A stretch of DNA of 64,000 nt from Nocardioides sp. YR527 (GTDB lineage: Bacteria; Actinomycetota; Actinomycetes; Propionibacteriales; Nocardioidaceae). The stretch's first letter is position 1; each line of letters begins with the position of its first letter. The stretch lies in the NCBI RefSeq assembly GCF_900101045.1, contig NZ_FNFN01000005.1, positions 62,001 to 126,000 of the forward strand, in the 5' to 3' direction. Below the pieces are notes generated by a model. That model worked only from the letters and a program-made list of their open reading frames with translations, searched no databases and was not told the DNA's origin. A program made the position numbers and the translations under genes. Positions 15,708 through 24,272 of this stretch are shown piece by piece.

Positions 15708-16670
15708 ATGACGACTTTGACCAATGACGAGGCGGTGCCGCAGAGCACGCAGAAGACGCCGCTGGTGGCTGCCGGACTGCTGATGGCGGTCGTCTCGGCG
15801 GTCACGTTCAGCCTCTCGGGGCCGCTGGGGCGTGGGCTCTTCGACACCGGCTGGTCGACGGGCGGGGTGCTCGTCTTCCGGGTCGGCATCGGTGCCGTCG
15901 TGCTGGCGCCCTTCGCGCTGCGCACGCTCGCCGGCAGGTGGAGGGGTGTCGCCACCAGTTGGCGGGTCGTGGTGGCGTACGCACTGCTGGCCATCGTGGT
16001 GCCGCAGTTCGCGTTCTTCTCGGCGGTGCAGTGGATGGCAGTCGGGCCGGCGCTCCTGCTGGAGTACATGGGGGTCGTGCTCGTCGTCGGCTGGATGTGG
16101 CTACGGCACGGCGAGCGGCCCTCGCGGCTGACGATGGTGGGCGCGCTGGTCGCGATCGCCGGGCTCGTGCTCGTCCTCGACCTGGTCAGCGGGGCGAACG
16201 TGCACCCGCTCGGCGTCCTGTGGGGCTCCGCGGCCGCCGTCGGACTGGCCGGCTACTACGTGCTCAACGCCCACTCCAGCACCACGCTGCCACCGCTCGC
16301 GCTGGCCTGGCTCGGCCTGACCGGCGCCACGGTCCTGCTCGCGCTGCTCTGCCTGATCGGGGCCATCCCGTTCGAGATGCATACCGCGCCGGTGGTCCTG
16401 GCGGGACTGGAGATGCCATGGTGGGGGCCGCTGATCGGCCTCGGTGTGCTGACCTGCTCGGTCGCGTACGCCACCGGCATCGCCGCCACCCGCACCCTCG
16501 GTTCGCGGCTCTCCTCCTTCGTGGGTCTCCTCGAGGTCGTCTCGGCCGTCGTCGTCGCCTGGCTGCTGCTCGGCGAGGCCCCCGGCCTCGTTCAGCTCAT
16601 CGGCGGGCTGGTCGTGCTGGCCGGCATCATCGCGGTCCGGCAGGGAGAGCAGGCGACGGCCGTCTCCTGA
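15708..16670 (+). CDS. EamA-family (DMT) transporter, RhtA-like
   Basis: A 320-aa membrane protein from ATG 15708. Ten hydrophobic helices fall in two EamA repeats, the second ending in a glutamate-containing GEAPGLVQLIGGLVVLAGII, the usual family finish. Motifs such as AVQWMAVGPALLLEYMGVVL and VGLAGYYVLNAHS are close to threonine/homoserine exporter RhtA relatives. It probably exports amino acids or metabolites. A perfect hairpin follows the stop codon. The promoter region has TTGACA at 15671 and is shared with the divergent CGNR regulator. Confidence 0.88.
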   Translation: MTTLTNDEAVPQSTQKTPLVAAGLLMAVVSAVTFSLSGPLGRGLFDTGWSTGGVLVFRVGIGAVVLAPFALRTLAGRWRGVATSWRVVVAYALLAIVVPQFAFFSAVQWMAVGPALLLEYMGVVLVVGWMWLRHGERPSRLTMVGALVAIAGLVLVLDLVSGANVHPLGVLWGSAAAVGLAGYYVLNAHSSTTLPPLALAWLGLTGATVLLALLCLIGAIPFEMHTAPVVLAGLEMPWWGPLIGLGVLTCSVAYATGIAATRTLGSRLSSFVGLLEVVSAVVVAWLLLGEAPGLVQLIGGLVVLAGIIAVRQGEQATAVS

Positions 16671-16676
16671 CAACGC

Positions 16677-16711
16677 GAAGCGCCGCACGCATCGGCTGCG
16701 TGCGGCGCTTC
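16677..16711. terminator. Bidirectional intrinsic terminator hairpin
   Basis: A perfect 15-bp stem (gaagcgccgcacgca at 16677-16691, complement 16697-16711) with loop tcggc. It lies between the convergent EamA and AI-2E-family genes, 7 bases after one stop and 15 bases from the other. There is no T-run, as is common at this GC content. Confidence 0.85.
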
Positions 16712-16725
16712 ACAGGTGGTCGGGA

Positions 16726-17922
16726 CTAGCGTTCGTCCTGTGCCCTGACGTAGACCTCGCGGACCAGCATCAGGATGGCGGCCGCTGTCGGGATCGCCAG
16801 CAGGGCGCCGACGACACCGAGGAGCGAGGCGCCGATGAGGGCCGCGATCACCGTGACCACGCCGGGGATGTCGACCGAGCGGGACATGACCCGCGGATAG
16901 ACGACGTAGTTCTCGAACTGCTGGTAGGCGATGTAGAAGATCACCGCGATCAGGCCCGTCTTCAGGTCGGTCGTCGCGAAGGTGATCGCGCAGACGATGA
17001 TCGCGCCGATGGTGGCCCCGATCATCGGGATCACGTCGGTGATCATGACGACGAAGGCCAAGGCGACAGCGTATTCGCCCATCCCGATGACGAAGAGCAG
17101 CACCAGGGTGGACAGACCGGCGCACAGTGCGACGATGAAGGCCCCGGAGACGTAGCCCCCGATGCCGTCGAAGACCCGGTCGCCGAGCTTGCCGACCCGC
17201 TCGCGGCGCGAGGCCGGAGCGAGGCGGTAGATGGCGTTCTTCGTCTGGTCGTAGGCGGCGATGAAGTAGAGCGTCAGGACAACGACGATGAAGCCCGTGA
17301 CGAGCACGTTGATCACCGCCAGGCCCACGCCGAGCGCCCCACCGAAGGCACTGCTGACGAAGTCTCCGCTGGCGACGTAGTCCTGCACCTTGTCGAGGAT
17401 CTGGTAGTCCTCGTTGAACTGCTGGATGCGCTGGTTGCGCTGGAGCTCGTCGATCCAGTCCGGGACGTTGGCCGAGATCTTGGCGACCTGGTCGCTGATC
17501 ACCGGAACGAGCGCCACGAAGAAGAGCGTGAGAGCGCCCAGGACGCCGAGGATGACGCTCAGGACCGCCCACGGCCGCGAGAAGCCACGCCTCTGCAGGA
17601 ACACCACCATCGGGTTGATCCCGGCGGCGATGAAGAGCGAGACCACTACCTGGAGGATCACGCTCCCCATCGTGGTGAGGAGGTTGCCCGCCGCGTAGGC
17701 CGTCAGCAGGCCGAGGCCCAGGAGCAGCCCGAACAGGTAGGGCGACTTCCGGTCGAACGGCGGTCCGGGCTTACCGAACCGCTTGTCCCGCTCGCTCTCC
17801 TCCTCCGGCTCCTCGAGGTCGATCGCGGCCTCGCTGTCGACCGTCACGTCGTCGCTGGAGTCGGTCTGGGCAGACGTCGTCTCAGGACCGTCGGCAGGAC
17901 GGTCGGCAGCGGCGGCGCTCAC
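16726..17922 (-). CDS. AI-2E-family transporter (TqsA/PerM-like permease)
   Basis: A 398-aa protein from GTG 17920-17922. The first 60 residues are acidic and likely disordered and cytoplasmic. Eight hydrophobic segments follow in the family's 3+5 pattern, with a long soluble section in between (VPVISDQVAKISANVPDWID...) and conserved VVVLTLYFIAAYDQ, FVVMITDVIPMIGATIGAII and YQQFENYVVYPRVMSRSVD. Members export autoinducer-2 or act as Na+/H+ antiporters; specificity is unknown. Its start overlaps the stop of the coiled-coil gene by four bases (GTGA), so both are translated together. Confidence 0.92.
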   Translation of the reverse strand: MSAAAADRPADGPETTSAQTDSSDDVTVDSEAAIDLEEPEEESERDKRFGKPGPPFDRKSPYLFGLLLGLGLLTAYAAGNLLTTMGSVILQVVVSLFIAAGINPMVVFLQRRGFSRPWAVLSVILGVLGALTLFFVALVPVISDQVAKISANVPDWIDELQRNQRIQQFNEDYQILDKVQDYVASGDFVSSAFGGALGVGLAVINVLVTGFIVVVLTLYFIAAYDQTKNAIYRLAPASRRERVGKLGDRVFDGIGGYVSGAFIVALCAGLSTLVLLFVIGMGEYAVALAFVVMITDVIPMIGATIGAIIVCAITFATTDLKTGLIAVIFYIAYQQFENYVVYPRVMSRSVDIPGVVTVIAALIGASLLGVVGALLAIPTAAAILMLVREVYVRAQDER

Positions 17923-19262
17923 CGGCTCTCGGTCGCAGTCTCGGGCTCGCGGATCGCGGTCTTCTCGGAAGGCTCGTCGTAGTCGTCGTAGTCCTCGTCG
18001 AGGTCGTCGTCGGAGCCGACCAGGGTGACGCTCTCGTCGACCTGGTCCACCAGCTCGCCGTCGACGATGTCCTCGTCCTCGGTGATCGGCTTCGGCGCCT
18101 CAAGCTCGGCCGGGTCCTCGGTCTTGCCGAACCCGGAGACCAGGTCGGTGAGCGAGGAGAGCTGAGCAGCGATCGCGTCGCGACGCTTGGTGAGACGGTC
18201 GACCTCGGCCTTGATGATCGCGTGGCCCTTCTCGGCCTCGACCGTCGCGGTGGAGGCGAGGTGGTCGGCCTCGGCACGAGCCTTGGACAGGATCGCCTCG
18301 GCGTCGCGGCGGGCGCGAGCGACGATCCCCTCGGACTCCTTGGCCAGCTCGGCGCGCTGGTCGGCGACGTGCTGGGCGGCGATCCGGGCCCGCTCCTCGG
18401 CGTCGGCGGCGCGGGTCTCGCCCTCGGTCACGATGCGAGCGGTCTCGGCCATCGCCTGGTCGTGGTGGTCGGCGGCCTCGCGGGCGAGACGCTCGCGCTC
18501 GACGGCGAGCATCCGCCGCGCCTCCTGGACCTCACGGTCGGCGCCGGCGCGGGCCTTCTCGACCTCGCGCTGGGTCGAGGTTCGCAGCTGGGTGACGTCC
18601 TGCTGCACGGCGAGCCGGACCTGGTCGGCCTCGCGCTTGGCGGCGGCGAGCAGCTCGTCGCTCTCGGCCTGCACCATCTTGCGGGCCTGCTGGACCTCCG
18701 CGGTCACCTTCTCACGGTGATCGTCGATCTCCTTGTAGTGCGTCGTACGCAGCGCCTCGATGTCACGCTGGGCCGACGCCTTGGTCGCGGCAGCCTCACG
18801 CTGGGCGGCCTCGCGGATGACCGCGGCCTCCTTCTCAGCAGACTCCTTGACCGCAGCGGCCTCCTCCTCGGCCAGCCGGAGCATCGCGCTCGCGCGACCA
18901 CCCAGGGAGGCGTAGGACGGGGCCTCGTTGCCCTGGGTGGCAGCAGCCTTGAGGTCGGTGACCTTGCGCTCGAGCTCGGCGATGCGTCGCTGAGCGTTGC
19001 GCAGCGCCGACTGACCCTGGCCGTTGGCCTGGAGAAGCTGCTGCACCCGCGCGTTCACCGTGCCGGGGTCGTATCCGCCACGTCGCACGACCGGGAAGGC
19101 TGGGAGTGAGCCTGGAGCCGGTGGAGCCGAGTTGTGGCCGGAGCTGGGCGATCCGGAAGCGCCAGGAACCCGAGGGAGAACCTGTGTCTCCGTCGCGTCC
19201 TGGTCGGGCTTCTTCCGAGGCTCGGAAGCCTCGTTGAAGATGGATAGTCCCTCATTCGTCAT
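17919..19262 (-). CDS. Long coiled-coil protein, DivIVA/Scy-like (cellulose-binding-protein type)
   Basis: A 447-aa protein starting at ATG 19260-19262, with GAGGA nine bases upstream. The N-terminal 60 residues are Pro/Ser-rich. YDPGTVNARVQQLLQANGQG then matches the start of a DivIVA-like segment, followed by nearly 280 residues of Ala/Glu/Arg-rich coiled coil (repeats such as EKEAAVIREAAQREAAATKA). The C-terminus is very acidic (DDDLDEDYDDYDEP). Streptomyces relatives, Scy and FilP, form cytoskeletal scaffolds for polar growth; a role in envelope organisation is inferred. It is coupled to the downstream permease. Confidence 0.82.
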   Translation of the reverse strand: MTNEGLSIFNEASEPRKKPDQDATETQVLPRVPGASGSPSSGHNSAPPAPGSLPAFPVVRRGGYDPGTVNARVQQLLQANGQGQSALRNAQRRIAELERKVTDLKAAATQGNEAPSYASLGGRASAMLRLAEEEAAAVKESAEKEAAVIREAAQREAAATKASAQRDIEALRTTHYKEIDDHREKVTAEVQQARKMVQAESDELLAAAKREADQVRLAVQQDVTQLRTSTQREVEKARAGADREVQEARRMLAVERERLAREAADHHDQAMAETARIVTEGETRAADAEERARIAAQHVADQRAELAKESEGIVARARRDAEAILSKARAEADHLASTATVEAEKGHAIIKAEVDRLTKRRDAIAAQLSSLTDLVSGFGKTEDPAELEAPKPITEDEDIVDGELVDQVDESVTLVGSDDDLDEDYDDYDEPSEKTAIREPETATESR

Positions 19263-19297
19263 TTGTGGCGGATTCCTCACACTTTAGGGGGGTTTGT

Positions 19298-19366
19298 GTC
19301 TTGCCCTCTGCTCCCAAAGGGCAAGACTACGGCCGGTCACCCCTCGCGCAAGGGGAGACCGGCCGT
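19298..19366. terminator. Double hairpin terminator after ccr
   Basis: Two adjacent perfect hairpins. One has 10-bp arms (gtcttgccct 19298-19307, complement 19318-19327). The other has 10-bp arms (acggccggtc 19329-19338, complement 19357-19366) with an inner cccct/agggg pair. They lie between the end of ccr and the start of the coiled-coil gene on the same strand, insulating the two. Confidence 0.8.
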
Positions 19367-19407
19367 GAATCCAGTCTCAAATGGGCTATTTACCCGGGCC
19401 TGGTGTC

Positions 19408-20748
19408 TCAGATCCCGCGGAACAGGTTGATCTTGTCGATGTGGGCCGCGCGCTTCTCCTCGTCGAGGACGCCGAGGCCCTCCTCGGGGGAGAGGCAGAG
19501 TACGCCGACCTTGCCCTGGTGCTTGTTGTGGTGCACGTCGAGCGAGGCCTGGCCGACCTCCTCGAGGGTGTAGGTGCGCGAGAGGGTCGGGTGGATCTTG
19601 CCCTGCGCGATGAGGCGGTTGGCCTCCCACGACTCGCGGTAGTTCGCGAAGTGGCTGGAGATGATCCTCTTGAGGTTCATCCACAGGTAGCGGTTGTCGT
19701 ACTCGTGCATGTAGCCCGAGGTCGACGCGCAGGTGGTGATGGTGCCGCCCTTACGGGTCACGTACACCGAGGCGCCGAAGGTCTCGCGGCCCGGGTGCTC
19801 GAAGACGATGTCGATGTCCTCGCCGCCGGTGAGGTCGCGGATGGCCTTGCCCAGCCGCTTCCACTCCTTCGGGTTCTGCTGGGTGCCGTCCTCGTTCCAG
19901 AACTTGAAGTCCATCTCGGAGCGGTTGATCACCATCTCGGCGCCCATGTTGCGCACGATCTTGGCCTTCTCCTCGTTGGAGACCACGCAGACCGGGTTGG
20001 CGCCGCCGTTGAGGGCGTACTGCGTCGCGAAGCCGCCGAGGCCGCCGGAGGCGCCCCAGATCAGGACGTTGTCGCCCTGCTTCATGTTGCCGCCGTTGGC
20101 GGAGACGAGCTGGCGGTAGGCGGTGCAGTTGACCAGGCCGGGGGAGGCAGCCTCCTCCCAGGTGAGGTGCTCGGGCTTGGGCATGAGCTGGTTGGCCTTG
20201 ACCATCGCGACGTCGGCGAGGCCGCCGAAGTTGGTCTCGAAGCCCCAGATGCGCTGCGAGGGGTCCATCATCGTGTCGTTGTGGCCGTCGGGGGCCTCGA
20301 GCTCGACGCTCAGGCAGTGGGCGACGACGCGGTCGCCCGGCTTCCACTTGGTCACGCCCGCGCCCACGGCCAGCACGACGCCGGACAGGTCGGAGCCGAC
20401 GATGTGGTAGTCGAGGTTGTGGCGGGCGCCGAGCTCGGACTCCTTGCCGTAGCGCTCCAGGAACCCGAAGGTGGAGACCGGCTCGAAGATCGAGGTCCAC
20501 ACGGTGTTGTAGTTGATCGCGGAGGCCATCACCGCGACGAAGGCCTCGCCCGGACCGAGCTCGGGCAGGGCGACGTCCTCGACGTGGAGGGACTTGCGCG
20601 GGTCCTTCTCCTTGGTCGCGACGCCCTCGAACATGTCGACCTCGTCCTTGTGGACGGTGGCGGCACGGTAGTGGTCGGGGATCTCGAGGTTCGCAAACTC
20701 CTCGCCGGGCGTATCGCCGGCGAGGATCGCGTCGAGGATGTGTTGCAT
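19408..20748 (-). CDS. ccrA: Crotonyl-CoA carboxylase/reductase
   Basis: Converts crotonyl-CoA to ethylmalonyl-CoA using NADPH and CO2, the signature step of the ethylmalonyl-CoA pathway and a source of extender units. The protein is a zinc-free MDR reductase with MASAINYNTVWTSIFEPVST, HIVGSDLSGVVLAVGAGV, EEAASPGLVNCTAYRQLVS, the NADPH loop IWGASGGLGGFATQYA and DIVFEHPGRETFGASVYVT, nearly unchanged from Streptomyces Ccr as I recall it. I chose ATG 20746-20748 (MQHILDAILAG), which has GGAG at good spacing and matches known N-termini; ATG 20800-20802 is upstream but lies in the operator. Length 446 aa is typical. Confidence 0.95.
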   Translation of the reverse strand: MQHILDAILAGDTPGEEFANLEIPDHYRAATVHKDEVDMFEGVATKEKDPRKSLHVEDVALPELGPGEAFVAVMASAINYNTVWTSIFEPVSTFGFLERYGKESELGARHNLDYHIVGSDLSGVVLAVGAGVTKWKPGDRVVAHCLSVELEAPDGHNDTMMDPSQRIWGFETNFGGLADVAMVKANQLMPKPEHLTWEEAASPGLVNCTAYRQLVSANGGNMKQGDNVLIWGASGGLGGFATQYALNGGANPVCVVSNEEKAKIVRNMGAEMVINRSEMDFKFWNEDGTQQNPKEWKRLGKAIRDLTGGEDIDIVFEHPGRETFGASVYVTRKGGTITTCASTSGYMHEYDNRYLWMNLKRIISSHFANYRESWEANRLIAQGKIHPTLSRTYTLEEVGQASLDVHHNKHQGKVGVLCLSPEEGLGVLDEEKRAAHIDKINLFRGI

Positions 20749-20799
20749 GGTCGGCTCCTGCGTCGTCGTAGGGGTCGCGGTTGACTCTAGTTCGCTGGA

Positions 20800-20817
20800 C
20801 ATTACTGGTGAGTAACC
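20800..20817. promoter_or_regulatory. Palindromic operator upstream of ccr (TTACTggtgAGTAA)
   Basis: The palindrome TTACT-ggtg-AGTAA (20802-20815) lies 54 bases upstream of the chosen ccr start, in the 135-bp gap after the epimerase gene. It shares its half-sites with the better palindrome at 21418-21439. A TetR-like repressor is the likely binder because spacing and symmetry fit that family. Confidence 0.6.
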
Positions 20818-20883
20818 GCAATGACCAGCCTGATGTGACACACGACTCTTGGATCGTTCATGTGCCCTGGTGGGCCCTGGGGG

Positions 20884-21333
20884 TCAGTGGGCGGAACTCG
20901 CGGCCGGCTCGACGAGCTCGACCAGGACGCCGCCGGCGTCCTTGGGGTGGATGAAGTTGATCCGCGAGTCGGCCGTGCCGCGTCGCGGTGCGTCGTAGAG
21001 AAGACGTACGCCGCGCTCCTTGAGGATCGCGGAGACCTGCTCCACGTCGGTGACCCGGTAGGCGAGCTGCTGCATGCCGGGGCCGTTGCGGTCGAGGAAC
21101 TTGGCGATGGTGCTGTTCTCGTTGAGCGGGGCGAGCAGCTGGAGCTTGTTGTCGGAGTCGCCGATCGCGATCATCGCCTCCTCGACACCCTGCTCCTCGT
21201 TGGTCTCGCGGTGGGCGAGTTTCATGCCGAAGGTCGTCTCGTAGAAGTCGATCGCCGCATCCAGGTCGGCGACGGCGAGACCGACGTGGTCGATCTGGGT
21301 GAACAGGTGCGGAGGGATCTCTACCGATGTCAT
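20884..21333 (-). CDS. mce: Methylmalonyl-CoA (ethylmalonyl-CoA) epimerase
   Basis: A 149-aa vicinal-oxygen-chelate protein from ATG 21331-21333, with GGAG upstream. It interconverts (2R)- and (2S)-methylmalonyl-CoA, and in organisms with Ccr also ethylmalonyl-CoA. Metal ligands are visible in FTQIDHVGLAVADLDAAIDF (His16), the middle NKLQLLAPLNENSTIAKFLD, GMQQLAYRV and the last strand GGVLVELVEP. It is upstream of ccr on the same strand and divergent from the thiolase. The operator palindrome lies in the divergent gap. Confidence 0.93.
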   Translation of the reverse strand: MTSVEIPPHLFTQIDHVGLAVADLDAAIDFYETTFGMKLAHRETNEEQGVEEAMIAIGDSDNKLQLLAPLNENSTIAKFLDRNGPGMQQLAYRVTDVEQVSAILKERGVRLLYDAPRRGTADSRINFIHPKDAGGVLVELVEPAASSAH

Positions 21334-21417
21334 GGGCCTACTCTCCTTGAGCTCGGGTCCAACGGGCACAATGTGTGATGACAGCCACACCAAGCTGCAG
21401 TCAACACTCTTCCCACG

Positions 21418-21439
21418 GAGGTTACTAATAAGTAACCTC
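21418..21439. promoter_or_regulatory. Perfect palindromic operator between epimerase and thiolase genes
   Basis: Nine-bp arms, GAGGTTACT and AGTAACCTC, surround a central AATA. It lies in the 144-bp gap between the divergent epimerase (start 21333) and acetyltransferase (start 21478), well placed to control both. It is the strongest of four related sites in the window. Confidence 0.7.
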
Positions 21440-21477
21440 ATGGGCGGATCAGCACCAGCAAACTTTTTGGAGGACCC

Positions 21478-22665
21478 ATGTCCAACGTCATCGTCGCCGG
21501 GGCACGTACGCCGATCGGCCGCCTGCTCGGCGGGCTCAAGAGCCTGTCCGCGGCCGATCTGGGCGGCGTCGCCATCAAGGGCGCCCTCGAGAAGGCGGGT
21601 GTCTCGCCGGAGCAGGTCGACTACCTGATCATGGGCCAGGTCATCCAGGCCGGTGCCGGCCAGAACCCGGCACGCGCGGCCGGCATCGCCGGCGGGCTGC
21701 CGATGAACGTGCCTTCGCTCACCATCAACAAGGTCTGTCTCTCCGGCCTCAACACCATCGCGATGGCCGACCAGCTGATCCGTGCCGGGGAGGCCGAGGT
21801 CGTCGTCGCGGGTGGCATGGAGTCGATGACCAACGCGCCGCACCTGCTGCCGAAGTCGCGTGAGGGCTTCAAGTACGGGGACACCACGCTGGTCGACTCG
21901 ATGGCCTACGACGCGCTCTACGACCAGCTCACCAAGCAGGCGATGGGCGGGCTCACCGAGCAGGTCAACGCCGAGGGTGTGAAGCTCACTCGCGAGGAGC
22001 AGGACGCCTTCGCCGCCACCTCGCACCAGCGCGCCGCCGCGGCCCAGAAGAACGGCGTCTTCGACGACGAGATCGTCCCGGTCTCGATCCCGCAGCGCAA
22101 GGGCGACCCGGTCGTGGTCAGCGCCGATGAGGGCGTACGCGGCGACACCACCGCCGAGTCGCTCGGCAAGCTCCGCCCGGCGTTCGCCAAGGAGGGCACC
22201 ATCACCGCGGGGTCCGCCTCGCAGATCTCCGACGGTGCTGCCGCCGTCGTGGTCATGTCGAAGGAGAAGGCCGAGTCCCTGGGTCTGGAGTGGCTGGCGG
22301 AGATCGGCGCCCACGGTATGGTCGCCGGCCCCGACTCCTCGCTGCAGCTGCAGCCGGCCAACGCCACCGCCAAGGCCCTCGAGAAGGAGGGCATCACCGC
22401 CGCCGACCTCGACCTCGTCGAGTTCAACGAGGCGTTCGCCGCCGTCGGCATCGAGTCCACCAAGAAGCTAGGCCTCGACCCCGAGATCGTCAACGTCAAC
22501 GGTGGCGCGATCGCCCTCGGCCACCCCGTCGGCATGTCCGGTACGCGTGTCGTGCTGCACCTCGCCCACGAGCTCAAGCGTCGTGGCGGTGGCACCGGTG
22601 CCGCCGCGCTGTGTGGCGGTGGCGGTCAGGGCGACGCCCTGATCGTGCGTGTTCCCAAGGCGTGA
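21478..22665 (+). CDS. Acetyl-CoA C-acetyltransferase (thiolase)
   Basis: A 395-aa degradative/biosynthetic thiolase from ATG 21478 with GGAGG six bases before it. Active-site residues are Cys87 in INKVCLSGL, His349 in [11 protein letters not shown] and Cys379 in [17 protein letters not shown] carries the NEAF motif. It condenses two acetyl-CoA to acetoacetyl-CoA or reverses the step, which, with a 3-hydroxyacyl-CoA dehydrogenase and enoyl-CoA hydratase, leads to the crotonyl-CoA used by Ccr. It shares a divergent regulatory region with the epimerase and is followed after 12 bases by meaB. Confidence 0.95.
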   Translation: MSNVIVAGARTPIGRLLGGLKSLSAADLGGVAIKGALEKAGVSPEQVDYLIMGQVIQAGAGQNPARAAGIAGGLPMNVPSLTINKVCLSGLNTIAMADQLIRAGEAEVVVAGGMESMTNAPHLLPKSREGFKYGDTTLVDSMAYDALYDQLTKQAMGGLTEQVNAEGVKLTREEQDAFAATSHQRAAAAQKNGVFDDEIVPVSIPQRKGDPVVVSADEGVRGDTTAESLGKLRPAFAKEGTITAGSASQISDGAAAVVVMSKEKAESLGLEWLAEIGAHGMVAGPDSSLQLQPANATAKALEKEGITAADLDLVEFNEAFAAVGIESTKKLGLDPEIVNVNGGAIALGHPVGMSGTRVVLHLAHELKRRGGGTGAAALCGGGGQGDALIVRVPKA

Positions 22666-22677
22666 GCCATCGCTGAT

Positions 22678-23643
22678 GTGAGCGACCTGGTCGCGCGCGC
22701 CCGGGGCGGTGAGCCCCGGGCGGTCGCGCGACTGGTGTCGTACGTCGAGAACGCCCCGGTCGGCGGGGGAGAGCGGCTCCGTGAGGTGATGGCCGCGCTC
22801 GCGCCTCACGGCGGGCACGCCCACATCGTGGGGCTCACCGGCGCGCCCGGGGTGGGGAAGTCGACCACCACCTCCGCGCTGGTCCGCGAGCTGCGCTCCG
22901 AGGGGCGCACCGTGGCGGTGCTGGCCGTCGACCCGTCCTCACCGTTCTCCGGTGGCGCGCTGCTCGGTGACCGGATCAGGATGACCGACCACGCCACCGA
23001 CCCGGGTGTCTTCATCCGCTCGATGGCCTCCCGGGGCCACCTCGGCGGCCTGGCCTGGTCGGCCCCGCAGGCGATCCGGGTGCTCGACGCGGCGGGGTTC
23101 GACGTCGTGCTGGTCGAGACCGTCGGCGTCGGCCAGTCGGAGGTCGAGATCGCCGGGCTCGCCGACACCACCGTGGTGCTGCTCGCGCCGGGGATGGGTG
23201 ACGGCATCCAGGCCGCGAAGGCCGGGATCCTGGAGATCGGCGACCTCTACGTCGTCAACAAGGCCGATCGCGACGGCGCGACCAAGGTCCAGCGCGACCT
23301 GCGCGGGATGCTGCGCCTGACCGACCGCACCCAGGGGGCCTGGACCCCGCCCGTCCTCACCGCCGTCGCCCAGGCCGGCAAGGGCCTGGCCGAGGTCGTC
23401 GGCGCGCTCGACGAGCACCGCGAGTGGCTGCGCTCCAGCGGGACGCTGGAGCTGCGGCGTACGCGCCGGGCCCGGGCCGAGGTCGAGGCCATCGCCGTCG
23501 AGACCCTGCGCGCGAGATGGTCGTCGGTGGGTTCGGCCGGCGACCTGGACGCCCTGGCGGCGGACGTGGTCAAAGGCGTACGCGACCCCTACGCCGCCGC
23601 GGACGTCCTCCTGGCCGAGGAATCGGTCGCTGAGGCCGAATAG
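22678..23643 (+). CDS. meaB: Methylmalonyl-CoA mutase-associated GTPase MeaB
   Basis: A 321-aa G3E GTPase from GTG 22678 that protects and reloads the B12 cofactor of acyl-CoA mutases. Walker A is GAPGVGKST (55-63); DPSSPFSGGALLGDRIRM and VFIRSMASRGHLGGL are family blocks; ETVGVGQSE is the switch region; NKAD (194-197) gives guanine specificity. No mutase gene is in the window. It probably forms an operon with the thiolase, linking it to ethylmalonyl- and methylmalonyl-CoA flux. Confidence 0.94.
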   Translation: MSDLVARARGGEPRAVARLVSYVENAPVGGGERLREVMAALAPHGGHAHIVGLTGAPGVGKSTTTSALVRELRSEGRTVAVLAVDPSSPFSGGALLGDRIRMTDHATDPGVFIRSMASRGHLGGLAWSAPQAIRVLDAAGFDVVLVETVGVGQSEVEIAGLADTTVVLLAPGMGDGIQAAKAGILEIGDLYVVNKADRDGATKVQRDLRGMLRLTDRTQGAWTPPVLTAVAQAGKGLAEVVGALDEHREWLRSSGTLELRRTRRARAEVEAIAVETLRARWSSVGSAGDLDALAADVVKGVRDPYAAADVLLAEESVAEAE

Positions 23644-23742
23644 TCGATTTTCGGCGTCAGGAACCGACTTCTCGGGGGAGGTTGTCCCGGCGTACGGCTT
23701 GTTTGTCGACTTCCGCACAGTGAGATCACTATCGTTGGTCGC

Positions 23743-24249
23743 GTGAACCTCTTCGGTGTCGACATCTCCAAGCACCTTCTGCGAGACGAAGGTGAGGTCG
23801 TCGTGGACGAGGTCACCCATCACTGGGTCTCCTACATCAAGCCGGTTGCCTTCGCGATCCTCGGGCTGGCGCTGATGATCGTGGCGGCGACGATCGACAT
23901 GAACGTCGCCTGGATCCTGGTGCTGCTCGCCTTCGGGCTCGTCGGGTACGCATTCTGGCAAGCGCTCGTGATCAGCCGGGACCGGTTCGTGGTCACCAAC
24001 ATGCGCATCTTCCGCGTCCACGGTGTCCTCTCGAGCGAGCTGGCGACCATGCCGCTGGCGCGAGTCCTCGACATCACCGTGAAGCAGTCGTTCACCGGCC
24101 AGATCTTCAACTACGGCCACTTCGTCTTCGAGTCGGCCGCCCAGGAGCAGGGCCTCAACAACATCTACTTCGTCGGTCGGCCGAACGAGCGAGACCTGAC
24201 CATCCAGCGAGTCGTCCAGCGTGCGGGCCTCCGTGGCAGCGTCGGTTAG
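23743..24249 (+). CDS. PH-domain (bPH2-like) membrane protein
   Basis: A 168-aa protein from GTG 23743. Residues 20-40 are soluble (DEGEVVVDEVTHHWVSYIKP), then two hydrophobic helices (about 35-52 and 57-75), then a bacterial PH domain: FVVTNMRIFRVHGVLSSELATM, LARVLDITVKQSFTGQIFNYG and FESAAQEQGLNNIYFV. Such proteins are small membrane-associated scaffolds of unknown role in actinobacteria. It is followed 23 bases later by the CnoX-like gene. Confidence 0.88.
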   Translation: MNLFGVDISKHLLRDEGEVVVDEVTHHWVSYIKPVAFAILGLALMIVAATIDMNVAWILVLLAFGLVGYAFWQALVISRDRFVVTNMRIFRVHGVLSSELATMPLARVLDITVKQSFTGQIFNYGHFVFESAAQEQGLNNIYFVGRPNERDLTIQRVVQRAGLRGSVG

Positions 24250-24272
24250 ACCGTCCTCATAGGATTGCCCCC

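Noticed and set aside
20800..20841. Upstream start codons for ccr (at 20802 and 20841)
   Set aside because: They lie in or beyond the operator and add residues absent from known Ccr N-termini; ATG 20746-20748 has GGAG and matches the family.
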